Position numbers and translations under genes: made by a program. A model generated the notes under the pieces. That model had not been told where the DNA came from. It saw nothing but the letters and a program-made list of their open reading frames with translations, and did no database searches. From the NCBI RefSeq assembly GCF_000155635.1, contig NZ_DS990556.1, positions 124,001 through 188,000 on the forward strand: a stretch of 64,000 nucleotides of DNA, written 5' to 3'. The stretch comes from Cyanobium sp. PCC 7001. Its GTDB lineage: Bacteria; Cyanobacteriota; Cyanobacteriia; PCC-6307; Cyanobiaceae. Positions 35,562 to 44,653 of the stretch are shown here, in pieces; position 1 is the stretch's first letter, and each line of letters begins with the position of its first letter.

Positions 35562-36317
35562 GTGTTCGCCCCGCCCCCGCAGCTCCTGTCCACCTGGCTG
35601 ATCGCCCTGGCTCTCAATGCCGTGCTGATCGGCGCGGCCCAGCGGCTTCCCCTGCTCACCGCCGCGGGATGGGCCCATGCCGGTGCCCTGGGCACGCTCC
35701 TGTGGGGGACGTTGGGTGCCCGGGGGTGGCTGGCGGTGGTGGGCTACCTGGCCCTGGGCTCCCTGGTCACGCGGCTGGGCTTCCGGCGGAAACAGGAGGC
35801 GGGGCTGGCGGAGGCGCGCGGCGGACGGCGCGGACCGGAGAACGTGTGGGGGTCCGCCGCCGCGGGTGCAGCGCTGGCCGTGCTGAGCGTGCTGGTGGCC
35901 CCGGTGTGGCGGCCGCTGCTGCTGGTGGGCTTCGCGGCCAGCTTCGCCGCCAAGCTGGCTGACACCTTCGGCAGCGAGATCGGCAAGCGCTGGGGCCGCC
36001 ACACCCTGCTGATCACCAGCCTGCGCCCCGTGCCTCCAGGCACCGAAGGGGCCGTGAGCCTGGAGGGCACGGCCGCCAGCCTGGCCGGCAGTGCCCTGAT
36101 GGCGGCCTGGATGGCGGGTCTGGGGCTGCTGCAGGGCTGGGGGGATGGGCTGCTGGTGACCGGCGTGGGCCTGGTGGCCACCCTGCTGGAGAGCGTGATC
36201 GGTGCCACGGTGCAGCCCCGTTGCGGCTGGCTGACCAACGAGATGGTGAACGGCGTTCAGACCGTGCTCGCCGCGGCGCTGGCCATGGCGACCCGGCTGG
36301 CCATCGCCGCCGCCTGA
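35562..36317 (+). CDS. DUF92 / TIGR00297 membrane protein (VTE6-like)
   Basis: 251 residues, about six to seven membrane helices. Signature FAASFAAKLADTFGSEIGKR followed by LLITSLRPVPPGTEGAVSLE and GTAASLAGSALMAAWMAG; VGATVQPR-type end seen as ESVIGATVQPRCGWLTNEMV. The plant homologue VTE6 is a phytyl-phosphate kinase that recycles phytol for tocopherol and phylloquinone; a similar role is plausible. The 3' end overlaps the convergent sigma-factor gene by 61 bases. Confidence 0.87.
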   Translation: MFAPPPQLLSTWLIALALNAVLIGAAQRLPLLTAAGWAHAGALGTLLWGTLGARGWLAVVGYLALGSLVTRLGFRRKQEAGLAEARGGRRGPENVWGSAAAGAALAVLSVLVAPVWRPLLLVGFAASFAAKLADTFGSEIGKRWGRHTLLITSLRPVPPGTEGAVSLEGTAASLAGSALMAAWMAGLGLLQGWGDGLLVTGVGLVATLLESVIGATVQPRCGWLTNEMVNGVQTVLAAALAMATRLAIAAA

Positions 36318-37144
36318 AGCTGCGCCAGCAGGGCAACCCCCTGCAGCCGGCAGAGGTGGGCAGGCCTGGCCAGCTCCCGCGCCAGCTCGCTCCAGCCGAG
36401 GCCGTCCAGCCAGTGGCCCTCCACCAGGCGACGGTCGTGGGCATCGAGCTGGTCAAGCTGCTCGCGCAACCAGGCCAGATGGGGATCCTGGCCGGCTTCG
36501 GCCTGGCCGCGCAGGGCCGTGGCGGGATCGGCGAGCTGGTCCAGACGGCTGCCGGCCTCCCCGCCGTCCCCAGCGGCTGCTGGTGCATCGAGGCTGCAGA
36601 GCTGGAGGGCGCGGTGCACCCGTCCCGACTCCTCCAGCTGGCTGAGGCTGCAGCCCAGGGCCCGGGCCAGCCGCGGGCCATCCGGGGCGGACAGACCCGC
36701 GGCCCGGCGCTGCTCCAGCCAGCGCTCGGCCCTCTGGTGCAGCTCCCGCAGCCGTCGAGGCGTCTGGAGAGGCTGCTGGCGATCCCGGCGGTCCTGCAGC
36801 ATCGCTCCGCGAACGCACGGCACGACATAGCTGCTCAGGCTCACCCCGCGGCGGATGTCGAAGCCCTCCACGGCGTGGACCAGGGCCTCGAACCCCACCG
36901 AGCAGAGCTCATCGAAGGGCTGCCCGGTGCGACGGCTCTCCCGCTGGGCCACCATGCGCACCAGGGCCAGGTTGTTCTCCACCAGGGCGTTGCGCCAGCG
37001 CAGCCGCGCCTGCTTCTGGCGGGACCGGTCCAGCCGGTTGAGCAGGGCCCGGTTCCTGGAGCGGATCCGGCCGGGATCAGGGCCGGGATCGGGGCCTGGA
37101 TCACCGGGTGGGGGCGGGGCAGGGGGAACCGAACGGGGGTGCAT
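36257..37144 (-). CDS. Alternative RNA polymerase sigma factor (sigma-70, group 3-like)
   Basis: 295 residues. Region 2: RNALVENNLALVRMVAQRES, FDELCSVGFEALVHAVEGFD (core-binding) and RGVSLSSYVVPCVRGAMLQD (-10 recognition). A region 3 (PRRLRELHQRAERWLEQRR) and a degenerate region 4 helix-turn-helix (LDAHDRRLVEGHWLDGLGWS) follow. The N terminus is a Pro/Asp/Gly repeat. The missing canonical region-4 motif places it among picocyanobacterial type-3 sigma factors. It overlaps the DUF92 gene 3' end by 61 bases. Confidence 0.85.
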   Translation of the reverse strand: MHPRSVPPAPPPPGDPGPDPGPDPGRIRSRNRALLNRLDRSRQKQARLRWRNALVENNLALVRMVAQRESRRTGQPFDELCSVGFEALVHAVEGFDIRRGVSLSSYVVPCVRGAMLQDRRDRQQPLQTPRRLRELHQRAERWLEQRRAAGLSAPDGPRLARALGCSLSQLEESGRVHRALQLCSLDAPAAAGDGGEAGSRLDQLADPATALRGQAEAGQDPHLAWLREQLDQLDAHDRRLVEGHWLDGLGWSELARELARPAHLCRLQGVALLAQLQAAAMASRVAMASAAASTV

Positions 37145-37196
37145 GGACGGGGATGGGGATCCACTTCCACGCTCTGCGGGCCGCCCGGCCGCACCC

Positions 37197-37892
37197 TCAC
37201 TCCCTTGGGTGAGCCGCGTTCACCCGATCGGGTGAGCCCGGCGGGCACTGGCCTGCCCAGGCGCACAGGGCGGGCCAGCTCCGGACCCTGCGGTAGACCT
37301 CGCCGTGGCCGCCGCTGTTGAGGTGCAGGCCATCCGGGCACAGCCAGTGCCGCCAGCCGGGATCGGCCAGCATCGGCCGCAGCAGGGGCAGGAAGGGCAC
37401 ATCGGCCTCGAGGCAGGCCTGCTCCAGCAGGGCCTCGTAGCGGCGGAGCTGGTCGAGGGAGTACCAGAGCACCTCCGCGAAGGGCATGCGCTCCTCCAGC
37501 ACGGGGGTCAGCCCCAGCACCAGCACCGGTGCCAGCGCCCCGGCCCGCTGCAGCAGCTGCTGCAGGCCGAACAGGAAGCCATCGGCATCGAGCTGGGGGC
37601 GACCGTCCGGGCGCCCCACCCGGGCGGTGTCGTTCACCCCCACCGCCAGCAGGATGCCCTGGGGGCTCTGGCGGCGCAGTTCGCCGCGGCACCCCACCTC
37701 CCGCTCCAGGCGTGCCGCCACCCGGGCCAGGCCATCGCCGCGCACGCCCAGGCCGTACACCACCGGGCCATCGCCAAGGGCCATCCAGTGGCGCCGCAGC
37801 CGCTCGCACCAGCCGCCCTGTTCGTGATCGCCCCAGCCGTACACCCCGCTGTCGCCGATCACGATCAACTTGCGCGGAACCTGAAGACCCAT
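37197..37892 (-). CDS. SGNH/GDSL-type hydrolase
   Basis: 231 residues. Block I LIVIGDSGVYGWGDHEQGGW has the catalytic Ser in GDS; block II Gly in VVYGLGVRGDGL; block III ILLAVGVNDTARVG (Asn); block V LCPDGLHLNSGGHGEVYRRV with the Asp-His pair. Lipase/esterase or acyl hydrolase of the TesA type; no signal peptide, so probably cytoplasmic. ATG at 37892. 75 bases from the divergent mnmH start. Confidence 0.9.
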   Translation of the reverse strand: MGLQVPRKLIVIGDSGVYGWGDHEQGGWCERLRRHWMALGDGPVVYGLGVRGDGLARVAARLEREVGCRGELRRQSPQGILLAVGVNDTARVGRPDGRPQLDADGFLFGLQQLLQRAGALAPVLVLGLTPVLEERMPFAEVLWYSLDQLRRYEALLEQACLEADVPFLPLLRPMLADPGWRHWLCPDGLHLNSGGHGEVYRRVRSWPALCAWAGQCPPGSPDRVNAAHPRE

Positions 37893-37967
37893 GGGCGGTT
37901 GCCGGGAGCTGAACCGACGCGATCCTGCTGCACGCCCGATCCCGGCCGGCCAGGGAGGATTGGCCAG

Positions 37968-39068
37968 ATGCGATCTCCGAGCACCATGGCCCTGCGGCAG
38001 CCGGTCGATGCCTTCCTGGCCGAGCCGGGGCCCCTGCTCGATGTGCGCAGCCCGGCGGAATTCCGGCAGGGGCACATCCCCGGCGCCCGCAACCTGCCCC
38101 TGTTCAGCGATGAGGAGCGGGCCGAGATCGGCACCCTCTACAAGGAGGCCGGCCGCGAGGCCGCCGTGCTGAGGGGCCTGGCCCTGGTGGGTCCACGGCT
38201 GGAGGCCATGGCCCGGGAGCTGGCCGCCGTCGCCACGGTCTCGCCGGGACTGCCCCTGCGCCTCACCTGCTGGCGGGGCGGCATGCGCAGTGCCAGCGTG
38301 GCCTGGCTGGCCGAGCAGCTCGCCCTGCCCACCCTGCTGCTGGAAGGCGGCTACAAGGCCTTCCGCCACTGGGTGCTCAGCCGCTTCGAGCGCCCCTGGC
38401 CCCTGCGCCTGCTGGGCGGCCGCACCGGCACCGGCAAGACCGACCTGTTGCTGGAGCTGGAGCGGCGGGGTGCGGCCGTGGTGGATCTGGAGGGGCTGGC
38501 ACATCACCGCGGCAGCAGTTTCGGGGGGCTGGGGCTGCCGCCCCAGCCCAGCAGCGAACACTTCGAGAACCGCCTGGCCACCGCCCTCACCGCCCGGCAG
38601 GGGGCTGTCCAGATCTGGCTGGAGGCCGAAAGCGCCCAGGTGGGCCGCTGCCGCATCCCCGGAGCCCTCTGGCGCCAGATGCAACAGGCACCCGTGCTGG
38701 AGGTGCGCCGTCCGCTCGAGGAACGGGTGAACCAGCTGGTGCGGATCTACGGGGTACAGGAGCCGGAAGCGCTGGCGGAGGCCACCCGCCGCATCGGCCG
38801 CCGGCTCGGCCCCCAGCGCACCGCCGTGGCCCTGGAGGCCATTGCCGCCGGCGACTGGCCCTCCGCCTGCCTGCAGATGCTCGAGTACTACGACCGCTGC
38901 TACGACCATGAGCTGGATGGCCACAGCAGCCGGCCGGTGGAGCTGGAGGACCTCCCGGCCGCTGCCGCGGCCGAGCTGCTGCTGCAGCGGGGGCTGGTGC
39001 AACGGGCGTCCTCCGCAGGCGGCGCTGCCCTCAGCCAGCCAGCATGCGGCGGCGCAGGCGGTCGCTGA
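37968..39068 (+). CDS. mnmH: tRNA 2-selenouridine/geranyl-2-thiouridine synthase
   Basis: 366 residues. An N-terminal rhodanese domain (PLLDVRSPAEFRQGHIPGAR) with the active-site Cys in LRLTCWRGGMRSASVAWLAE, then a P-loop domain (LLGGRTGTGKTDLLLELERR). This is SelU/YbbB, which replaces sulfur by selenium at wobble U34 via a geranylated intermediate and needs SelD. Both motifs are intact. Tail-to-tail overlap (38 bases) with the ABC permease gene. SelD is not in the window. Confidence 0.93.
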   Translation: MRSPSTMALRQPVDAFLAEPGPLLDVRSPAEFRQGHIPGARNLPLFSDEERAEIGTLYKEAGREAAVLRGLALVGPRLEAMARELAAVATVSPGLPLRLTCWRGGMRSASVAWLAEQLALPTLLLEGGYKAFRHWVLSRFERPWPLRLLGGRTGTGKTDLLLELERRGAAVVDLEGLAHHRGSSFGGLGLPPQPSSEHFENRLATALTARQGAVQIWLEAESAQVGRCRIPGALWRQMQQAPVLEVRRPLEERVNQLVRIYGVQEPEALAEATRRIGRRLGPQRTAVALEAIAAGDWPSACLQMLEYYDRCYDHELDGHSSRPVELEDLPAAAAAELLLQRGLVQRASSAGGAALSQPACGGAGGR

Positions 39069-40635
39069 GGTCTTCACCCAGCAGGGTGAGCCCGGCGTAG
39101 GCCAGCATCAGCGCCGCCAGTTCGTCGTAGGCGAAGCTGCTGAGCGCCTCCAGCAGCTGGCTGCCCAGGCCCGTGGCTCCCACCAGACCCACCACCACGG
39201 ATTCGCGCAGGATCACATCGGCCCGGTAGGCGCCGTAGGCCAGGTAGGGCCGCGCCAGGGCGCTGAAACGCCCGTAGAGCAAGGCCAGACGCGGCCCGCT
39301 GCCGGCACCGGCCAGGGCCTGCTCCGCCCCCTCGCCGCGGTGCTCGGCACTCTCCAGCAGCAGCCGGCCCAGCACCCCCAGGTTGTGCAGTCCCAGGGCG
39401 AGGGCGCCGGTGACCACGCCCGGCTCGAGCACGAACAGCAGCAGCAGCGCGATCAGCGGTGGTGGCCATAGCCGGCCCAGGGCCCACACACCCCGCACGG
39501 CGATCTGCCCCAGGGGCCAGGGCCGCACCATCAGCAGCAGCAGCGGCGCCAGCCCCACCGCGAGGGCCGCGGCCAGCAGGGTGAGCCCGAGCGTGTGGCC
39601 CACCAGGCTCGGCCATGGAAGCGCCGCCACGGCGGCCCAGTCGGCGGGGGGCATGGGCGGCAGCGGTTGCCAGCGCAGCAGGCCGCGGGGATCCACCTGC
39701 AGGGCCCAGGCCACCAACGCGAGCACGGGCAGCAGCAGGGTGCCCGCCAGCACCAGTTCCCGCCCGCTGCGGCCCACGCTGCCGTCACCCGGTCTCGCAT
39801 CGACCTGCGGAATGAGGTTGAGCCGCGACGGCATCGTCCAGCGCCGTCGCAACAGGCCCACCAGCCACTCCAGCAGCAGCATGGCCGCCAGCAACAGCCA
39901 CAGGCCGGTCCACAGGTCCCTGAAGGCCAGCGACTGCAGGGTGAGCCGCAGCTCCGTTCCCAGCCCCCCCAGGCCGAACACCCCCAGCAGGGTGGCGCTG
40001 CGCAGGGCGCATTCCAGCCGGTAACCGCCGTAGCTCAGCAGCTGGGGCAGCAGCGGCGGCCCCATGGCGGTGAGCAGGGCCGCCGGTGCCCCGACGCCGG
40101 CGGCCGTGAGGGCCTCCAGGCTCACGGTGGGCAGGGCGTCGAGCTGATCGCTCACCACCCGGGCCACCAGGGCTCCGAAGGGGATGGCGATCGCCAGCAC
40201 GGCCACCGCCGGCTGCAGGCCCACCACCTGCAGCAGCAGCAGGCCCCAGAGCAGCTCGTGGATGGAGCGGGGCAGGGCCAGCAGGCGACGGATCAGCTCC
40301 GCCGGCCACTCTCGGCCGCTGCAGCGCTGCCACACCAGGCGCGAGCTCAGCACCCCCAGCACCAGTCCCAGCGCCAGGCTCAGGGCCCACCCCAGCAGGG
40401 CCATGCCCACGGTGACCCCCAGGCCGGCGAGCACAGAACTCACCACCAGCGGATCCAGCGATGGGCGCAGCACCGCCAGGGCGAACCGCCCCACCAGGCT
40501 CCAGCCGCCGCCGTGGCCGATGGCAGGCAGCAGCATTGCCAGGGGCAGCAGCACCAGGGCCGGCAGCAGCACCCACAGGGGAGCCGCCGGCCTGCAGCGC
40601 CACCACCAGGCTCCGTTGGCCGCCGTGTCGATCAT
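39031..40635 (-). CDS. Phosphonate/phosphite-type ABC permease, two-domain fusion (PhnE-like)
   Basis: 534 residues: two membrane domains in one chain. The first holds VSSVLAGLGVTVGMALLGWA and the coupling loop SLEALTAAGVGAPAALLTAM; the second holds GHTLGLTLLAAALAVGLAPL and EGAEQALAGAGSGPRLALLY. Both loops fit the EAA motif of binding-protein-dependent permeases. PhnE is normally ~260-290 residues and forms homo- or heterodimers; here one gene supplies both halves. Operon with phnC (21 bases upstream) and phnD. The substrate may be phosphonate, phosphite or another oxyanion. Confidence 0.85.
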   Translation of the reverse strand: MIDTAANGAWWWRCRPAAPLWVLLPALVLLPLAMLLPAIGHGGGWSLVGRFALAVLRPSLDPLVVSSVLAGLGVTVGMALLGWALSLALGLVLGVLSSRLVWQRCSGREWPAELIRRLLALPRSIHELLWGLLLLQVVGLQPAVAVLAIAIPFGALVARVVSDQLDALPTVSLEALTAAGVGAPAALLTAMGPPLLPQLLSYGGYRLECALRSATLLGVFGLGGLGTELRLTLQSLAFRDLWTGLWLLLAAMLLLEWLVGLLRRRWTMPSRLNLIPQVDARPGDGSVGRSGRELVLAGTLLLPVLALVAWALQVDPRGLLRWQPLPPMPPADWAAVAALPWPSLVGHTLGLTLLAAALAVGLAPLLLLMVRPWPLGQIAVRGVWALGRLWPPPLIALLLLFVLEPGVVTGALALGLHNLGVLGRLLLESAEHRGEGAEQALAGAGSGPRLALLYGRFSALARPYLAYGAYRADVILRESVVVGLVGATGLGSQLLEALSSFAYDELAALMLAYAGLTLLGEDLSDRLRRRMLAG

Positions 40636-40656
40636 CGCCGGGCTCTCACAGGGTCC

Positions 40657-41421
40657 TCACGCCTCTGACGCCATGGGCTCCGAGCCGGCGTAGAGGGATG
40701 CCAGCAGGCCGCTGTCCACCTCCTGGCGGGGCCGGTCGAACTGCAGCCGGCCGCCCCGCAGCCCCACCACCCGGTCGAAGCCGTCGAGCAGGTCGGGCCG
40801 GTGCAGGCTCAGCAGCAGGGCCCGGGGGGCACGGCCCTCCTCCAGCAGCAGCTGCAGCAGCTCGGCGGCCAGGCGGGGATCCAGGCTCGCCAGGGGTTCA
40901 TCGGCCAGCAGCAGCACGGGCTCCTGGCGCAGCAGCCGGCCCAGGGCCACCCGCTGGCGCTGACCGCCCGAGAGGGCGGCCACGGGCCGATCGAGCAGGG
41001 CCGGATCCAGATCGAGCCGTCGCAGGATGGCGGTGCAGGCGTCGCTCTCGAGCGGCAGCAGCAGGTTGAGCAGGGCCCGCGGCCATCCCCACCGGCCGAG
41101 CAGGCCGGCATTGAGGTTCTGCTGCACGCTCAGCTCCTCGATCAGGCGGAGGTCCTGCCAGAGGGTGCCGATGCGCGCCTGCTGGCGCCGCCGGGCCCGC
41201 GCGGAGCGGGCCCGCTCGCGACCCTGCCAGCGCAGCCGCCCCCGCTCCGGCGTGATCACCCCGTTGGCCACCGCCAGCAGGGTGCTCTTGCCGGCGCCGC
41301 TCGGACCGAGCAGGGCCACCCGCTCTCCCGCCCGCAGCCGCAGGCTCACCCCGTCCAGGCGGGGCTGGCCGCGGCCGCGCACGTGGATCTCCTCCAGCTC
41401 CAGCACCGAGGCCGGATCCAT
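40657..41421 (-). CDS. phnC: Phosphonate-type ABC transporter ATP-binding protein
   Basis: 254 residues. Walker A VALLGPSGAGKSTLLAVANG, Q-loop IGTLWQDLRLIEELSVQQNL (Trp-Gln rather than Phe-Gln), signature LSGGQRQRVALGRLLRQEPV, Walker B LLLADEPLASLDPRLA and switch LLLSLHRPDLLDGFDRVVGL. Spacing and wording match PhnC. Its ATG shares a base with the phnD stop (TGATG), and the permease follows by 21 bases. Confidence 0.9.
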   Translation of the reverse strand: MDPASVLELEEIHVRGRGQPRLDGVSLRLRAGERVALLGPSGAGKSTLLAVANGVITPERGRLRWQGRERARSARARRRQQARIGTLWQDLRLIEELSVQQNLNAGLLGRWGWPRALLNLLLPLESDACTAILRRLDLDPALLDRPVAALSGGQRQRVALGRLLRQEPVLLLADEPLASLDPRLAAELLQLLLEEGRAPRALLLSLHRPDLLDGFDRVVGLRGGRLQFDRPRQEVDSGLLASLYAGSEPMASEA

Positions 41422-42377
41422 CAGCGGATCTTGCCCACCTGGCGCCCCACCGCCTCGATCGCCTCGTACTGCTTGTTGCTGGCGGGCACGAAGCTGTCGG
41501 CGCCGAAGAGCTCCAGGATCTGGGCCTGGCGCGGATCGCTGGACGTCAGCCCGGTGAAGGCCTGTTCCAGCCGTTGGGTGAACCCCTGGCCGTAGTCCTT
41601 GTCCAGGCCGGGCTGCACCACCCAGGTGTAGTTGGCGTAGCCGGGCGTGCGCCACAGCTCCACCACCTTGGTGGTGTCCACCTTGCCCTCCTCGATCCGG
41701 CTGCGCCACACCTGCTCGTTCACCACTCCGGCGTCGTAGGTGCCGCTCTCCACCAGGGCGATGAGGGCATCGTGGCTGCCGCTGAATCCCGGATTGCCGC
41801 CGGCGAAATCGCGCAGCTGCACGCCGGCCTGGTTGAGGTAGTACTGGGGCATGAGGCGGCCGGAGGTGGAACTCTCCGAGCCGAAGGTGAAGCGCTTGCC
41901 CTTCAACTGTCGCAGCCCGTCCTGATCGCTGATGGGCTTGAGGCCGCTCTTCGGGTTGGCGATGAACACGCTGTGGAAGGAGCGGTCGATGTCCCGCTGG
42001 GCCAGGGCGCGGGCACCGGGTTTCTGCAGCCAGGCCTGCACGCCGGTGAGGCCGCCGAACCACACCAGGTCAAGATCGCCGGTGCGGAAGGCGCTCACGG
42101 CGGCGGTGTAGTCGGTGACCGGCACGAAGCGCACGGGCACCTTCAGCTGCTCGCTCAGCTCCTCGGCCACCAGGCCGTAGAGGCGGTTGAGTTTCTCGGG
42201 GTTCTGGTCGGGGATGGCACCCAGGCGCAGCACCCGCTTCTCGTTGGGTCGGGCGGCCTCGCTGCTGCTGCCATCCGGGGCCGAGGCACCGTCGGGGCGG
42301 GGGGAACAGGCCGTTGGCAGCAGGCCGATCAGGAGCAGGCCGGCGAGCGCAACGGCCCAGCGTTCTCGTGGGGTCAA
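41421..42377 (-). CDS. phnD: Phosphonate/phosphite-type substrate-binding lipoprotein
   Basis: 318 residues from TTG at 42377. The N terminus is a lipoprotein signal (VALAGLLLIGLLPTACSPRP) with the lipobox Cys. The mature protein has PhnD-type motifs: LRLGAIPDQNPEKLNRLYGL, VRFVPVTDYTAAVSAFRTGD, DLVWFGGLTGVQAWLQ, and SGSHDALIALVESGTYDAGV. The YTAAV wording occurs in phosphate/phosphonate/phosphite PhnD homologues of marine cyanobacteria. No ATG exists between the aspC stop and the signal peptide, hence the TTG start. Confidence 0.88.
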   Translation of the reverse strand: MTPRERWAVALAGLLLIGLLPTACSPRPDGASAPDGSSSEAARPNEKRVLRLGAIPDQNPEKLNRLYGLVAEELSEQLKVPVRFVPVTDYTAAVSAFRTGDLDLVWFGGLTGVQAWLQKPGARALAQRDIDRSFHSVFIANPKSGLKPISDQDGLRQLKGKRFTFGSESSTSGRLMPQYYLNQAGVQLRDFAGGNPGFSGSHDALIALVESGTYDAGVVNEQVWRSRIEEGKVDTTKVVELWRTPGYANYTWVVQPGLDKDYGQGFTQRLEQAFTGLTSSDPRQAQILELFGADSFVPASNKQYEAIEAVGRQVGKIR

Positions 42378-42420
42378 GGGTCCGGAAACTGACGACCCGA
42401 CGATCCTGCCCGAACGGTTC

Positions 42421-43674
42421 TCAGAGCGAAGCGAGGAACCGCCCCAGGCGCGCCAGGCCGTCTTCGATCGTGGGCGGCGCGGCGGCGCAGGACAGGCGGA
42501 TGCAGCGGTCGTCGCCGAAGGCCACGCCGGGCACCACCGCCAGGCCCACCTCATCGATCAGGCGCTCACACAGGGTCATGGAGTCGAGTCCGTAGGCACT
42601 CACATCCGGGAAGGCGTAGAAGGCCCCCTCCGGCGTGGGCAGGGCGACGCCTGGAATTGCCTGCAACCCGGCGCTCAGCAGCGCCCGCCGGTGGTTGAAC
42701 TCTCCGGCCATGGCCCGCACGCAGTCGCGCGACCCCTCCAGGGCCGCCACCGCGCCGTACTGGGCAAAGCTGCAGACGTTGCTGGTGGACTGGCTCTGCA
42801 GCGCCGCCGCCGCCGCCATCACCGGTTCGGCACCCGTCAGCCAGCCGATGCGCCAGCCGGTCATCGCCCAGCCCTTGGCGAAGCCGTTGACCGTGAACAC
42901 CCGCCCGGCGAGGTCTGGCGCGACAGCGGCCAGGCTGTGGTGCTGATGGCCGGGGGCGAGCAGGAACTCGTAGATCTCGTCGCACACCACGGCCACGTGC
43001 GGGTGGCGGCGGAGCACCGCGGCCACGGCCTCCAACTCGCGGCGGGAGAGCACGATGCCGGTGGGATTGCTGGGGCTGTTCAGCACCAGCAGCTTGGTGG
43101 CCGGGGTGATCGCCCGCTCCAGCTGATCCGCGTCGAGGCGGAATCCCCGGGAGGCCTCACAGGGCAGCAGGGTCACCGAAGCGCCCGCCAGGCGGGCGAT
43201 CTCCGGATAGCTCAGCCAGTAGGGGGCCGGCAGCAGCACGGTGTCGCCCGGGTCGAGCAGCACCTGGAAGAGGTTGTAGAGGGCCTGCTTGCCCCCGTTG
43301 GTCACCACCACCTGCTCGCGGCTGGTGGGCACCCCGTTCTCCAGCGAGAGCTTGGCGGCGATCGCATCGCGCAGGGCCGGCTCGCCCGCGGCCGGGCCGT
43401 AGCGGGTGTGCCCCGCCTCCAGCGCCGCCGTGGCGGCCTGGCGGATGAAGGCGGGGGTGTCGAAATCCGGTTCCCCGGCGCTGAGGCTGCAGATGTCGCG
43501 GCCCTCGGCCTTCAGCTGCTTGGCGCGGGCGGCGATCCCCAGGGTGAGGGAGGGGCGCAGAGCCCGGGCCCGCTGGGAGAGGAGATCGGCCCCGCACCGG
43601 GGCTGGGGCTGGCCGGATCCTCCCGCGCCCATCAGGACCGGCTTGGCCGTCGGCAGGCTGTTCCCGCTCGCCAT
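42421..43674 (-). CDS. aspC: Pyridoxal-phosphate aspartate aminotransferase
   Basis: 417 residues from 43674 (MASGNSLPTAKPVLMGAGGS); the family usually begins near SLTLGIAARAKQLKAEGRD, so the true start may be the later ATG at 43632. Landmarks: SAGEPDFDTPAFIRQAATAA, VVVTNGGKQALYNLFQVLLD, VLNSPSNPTGIVLSRRELEA and the PLP Lys in TVNGFAKGWAMTGWRIGWLT. Transfers the amino group between aspartate and 2-oxoglutarate. 43 bases before phnD, same strand: probably the first gene of that operon. Confidence 0.92.
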   Translation of the reverse strand: MASGNSLPTAKPVLMGAGGSGQPQPRCGADLLSQRARALRPSLTLGIAARAKQLKAEGRDICSLSAGEPDFDTPAFIRQAATAALEAGHTRYGPAAGEPALRDAIAAKLSLENGVPTSREQVVVTNGGKQALYNLFQVLLDPGDTVLLPAPYWLSYPEIARLAGASVTLLPCEASRGFRLDADQLERAITPATKLLVLNSPSNPTGIVLSRRELEAVAAVLRRHPHVAVVCDEIYEFLLAPGHQHHSLAAVAPDLAGRVFTVNGFAKGWAMTGWRIGWLTGAEPVMAAAAALQSQSTSNVCSFAQYGAVAALEGSRDCVRAMAGEFNHRRALLSAGLQAIPGVALPTPEGAFYAFPDVSAYGLDSMTLCERLIDEVGLAVVPGVAFGDDRCIRLSCAAAPPTIEDGLARLGRFLASL

Positions 43675-43891
43675 GGCACTGATGTCGTGGCTTGCGCTGG
43701 TGGTTGCGGCAGTGGCCACCATCCCTAGATCCGGCATTGGCAGGGGGCCGGCGTGGAGACAGCGCGGCTCAGGCGTCTTCGCCATCCTGCACCACGCCTG
43801 GCCCCTGACGGGGTTCGACTGGCACGAAAGCCGCCGTTCCGCCCAGCTCTGTCACAGGATGGCGCACTGCGTTGCCGTCCATTCCCCTCCG

Positions 43892-44623
43892 ATGCCGCCG
43901 CCGCCCACCACCGGCGAGACCGGGCAGCCCGATCTGTTCGGCCCCCTCACCCCTTCTGCAGGGCCTTCCGCTGGGCCCGCTTCAGGCTCCGGGTTGCCAG
44001 CTGTGGAGCCCGATCTCGACCTCGCCGGCGTGGCGGCGGCCTGCGCCGCCTGCCGCCGCTGCGGGCTGGCGGCGACCCGGCAGCACGTGGTGGTGAGCCG
44101 CGGCGACCCCGCCGCCCGCCTGATGGTGATCGGCGAGGGGCCTGGTGCCCAGGAGGATGCCAGCGGCCAGCCCTTCGTGGGCCGGGCCGGCCAGCTGCTG
44201 GATCAGATGCTGGCCAGCGTGGGGATCGACTCCAACCGCGATGCCTACATCTGCAACGTGGTGAAGTGCCGTCCGCCGGAGAACCGCAAGCCCACCCCGG
44301 CGGAGATGGCGGCCTGCCGCCCCTGGCTGGACCGTCAGATCCAGCTGAATGATCCCGCCGTGATCCTGCTGGCGGGTGCCACGGCCATGGAGGGCGTGCT
44401 GGGGGTGAAGGGCGGCATCACCCGACTGCGCGGCCAGTGGCGTCAGGGGTCCGGCCCGGTGCTGGCCGGTCGCTGGCTGATGCCGATCTTTCACCCCTCC
44501 TATCTGCTGCGCAATCCCTCGCGCCAGTCCGGCAGTCCCAAGTGGCTCACCTGGCAGGACCTCCAGGATGTGCGGCGCCGGCTGGACCAGGGCGGAACCC
44601 GCCGATCCGGCGGCGGTTTGTGA
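43892..44623 (+). CDS. Uracil-DNA glycosylase, family 4 ([4Fe-4S])
   Basis: 243 residues. After a disordered ~45-residue start: VAAACAACRRCGLAATRQHV (first two cluster Cys), LMVIGEGPGAQEDASGQPFV (motif A), GRAGQLLDQMLASVGI, YICNVVKCRPPENRKPTPAE (third Cys), the fourth Cys in MAACRPW, and motif B LMPIFHPSYLLRNPSRQSGS. Removes uracil from DNA. Divergent from aspC across 217 bases; 30 bases before the ispG ATG. Confidence 0.93.
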   Translation: MPPPPTTGETGQPDLFGPLTPSAGPSAGPASGSGLPAVEPDLDLAGVAAACAACRRCGLAATRQHVVVSRGDPAARLMVIGEGPGAQEDASGQPFVGRAGQLLDQMLASVGIDSNRDAYICNVVKCRPPENRKPTPAEMAACRPWLDRQIQLNDPAVILLAGATAMEGVLGVKGGITRLRGQWRQGSGPVLAGRWLMPIFHPSYLLRNPSRQSGSPKWLTWQDLQDVRRRLDQGGTRRSGGGL

Positions 44624-44653
44624 CAGGCTTTGGCCAATCTCCGGCCCCCTGCC

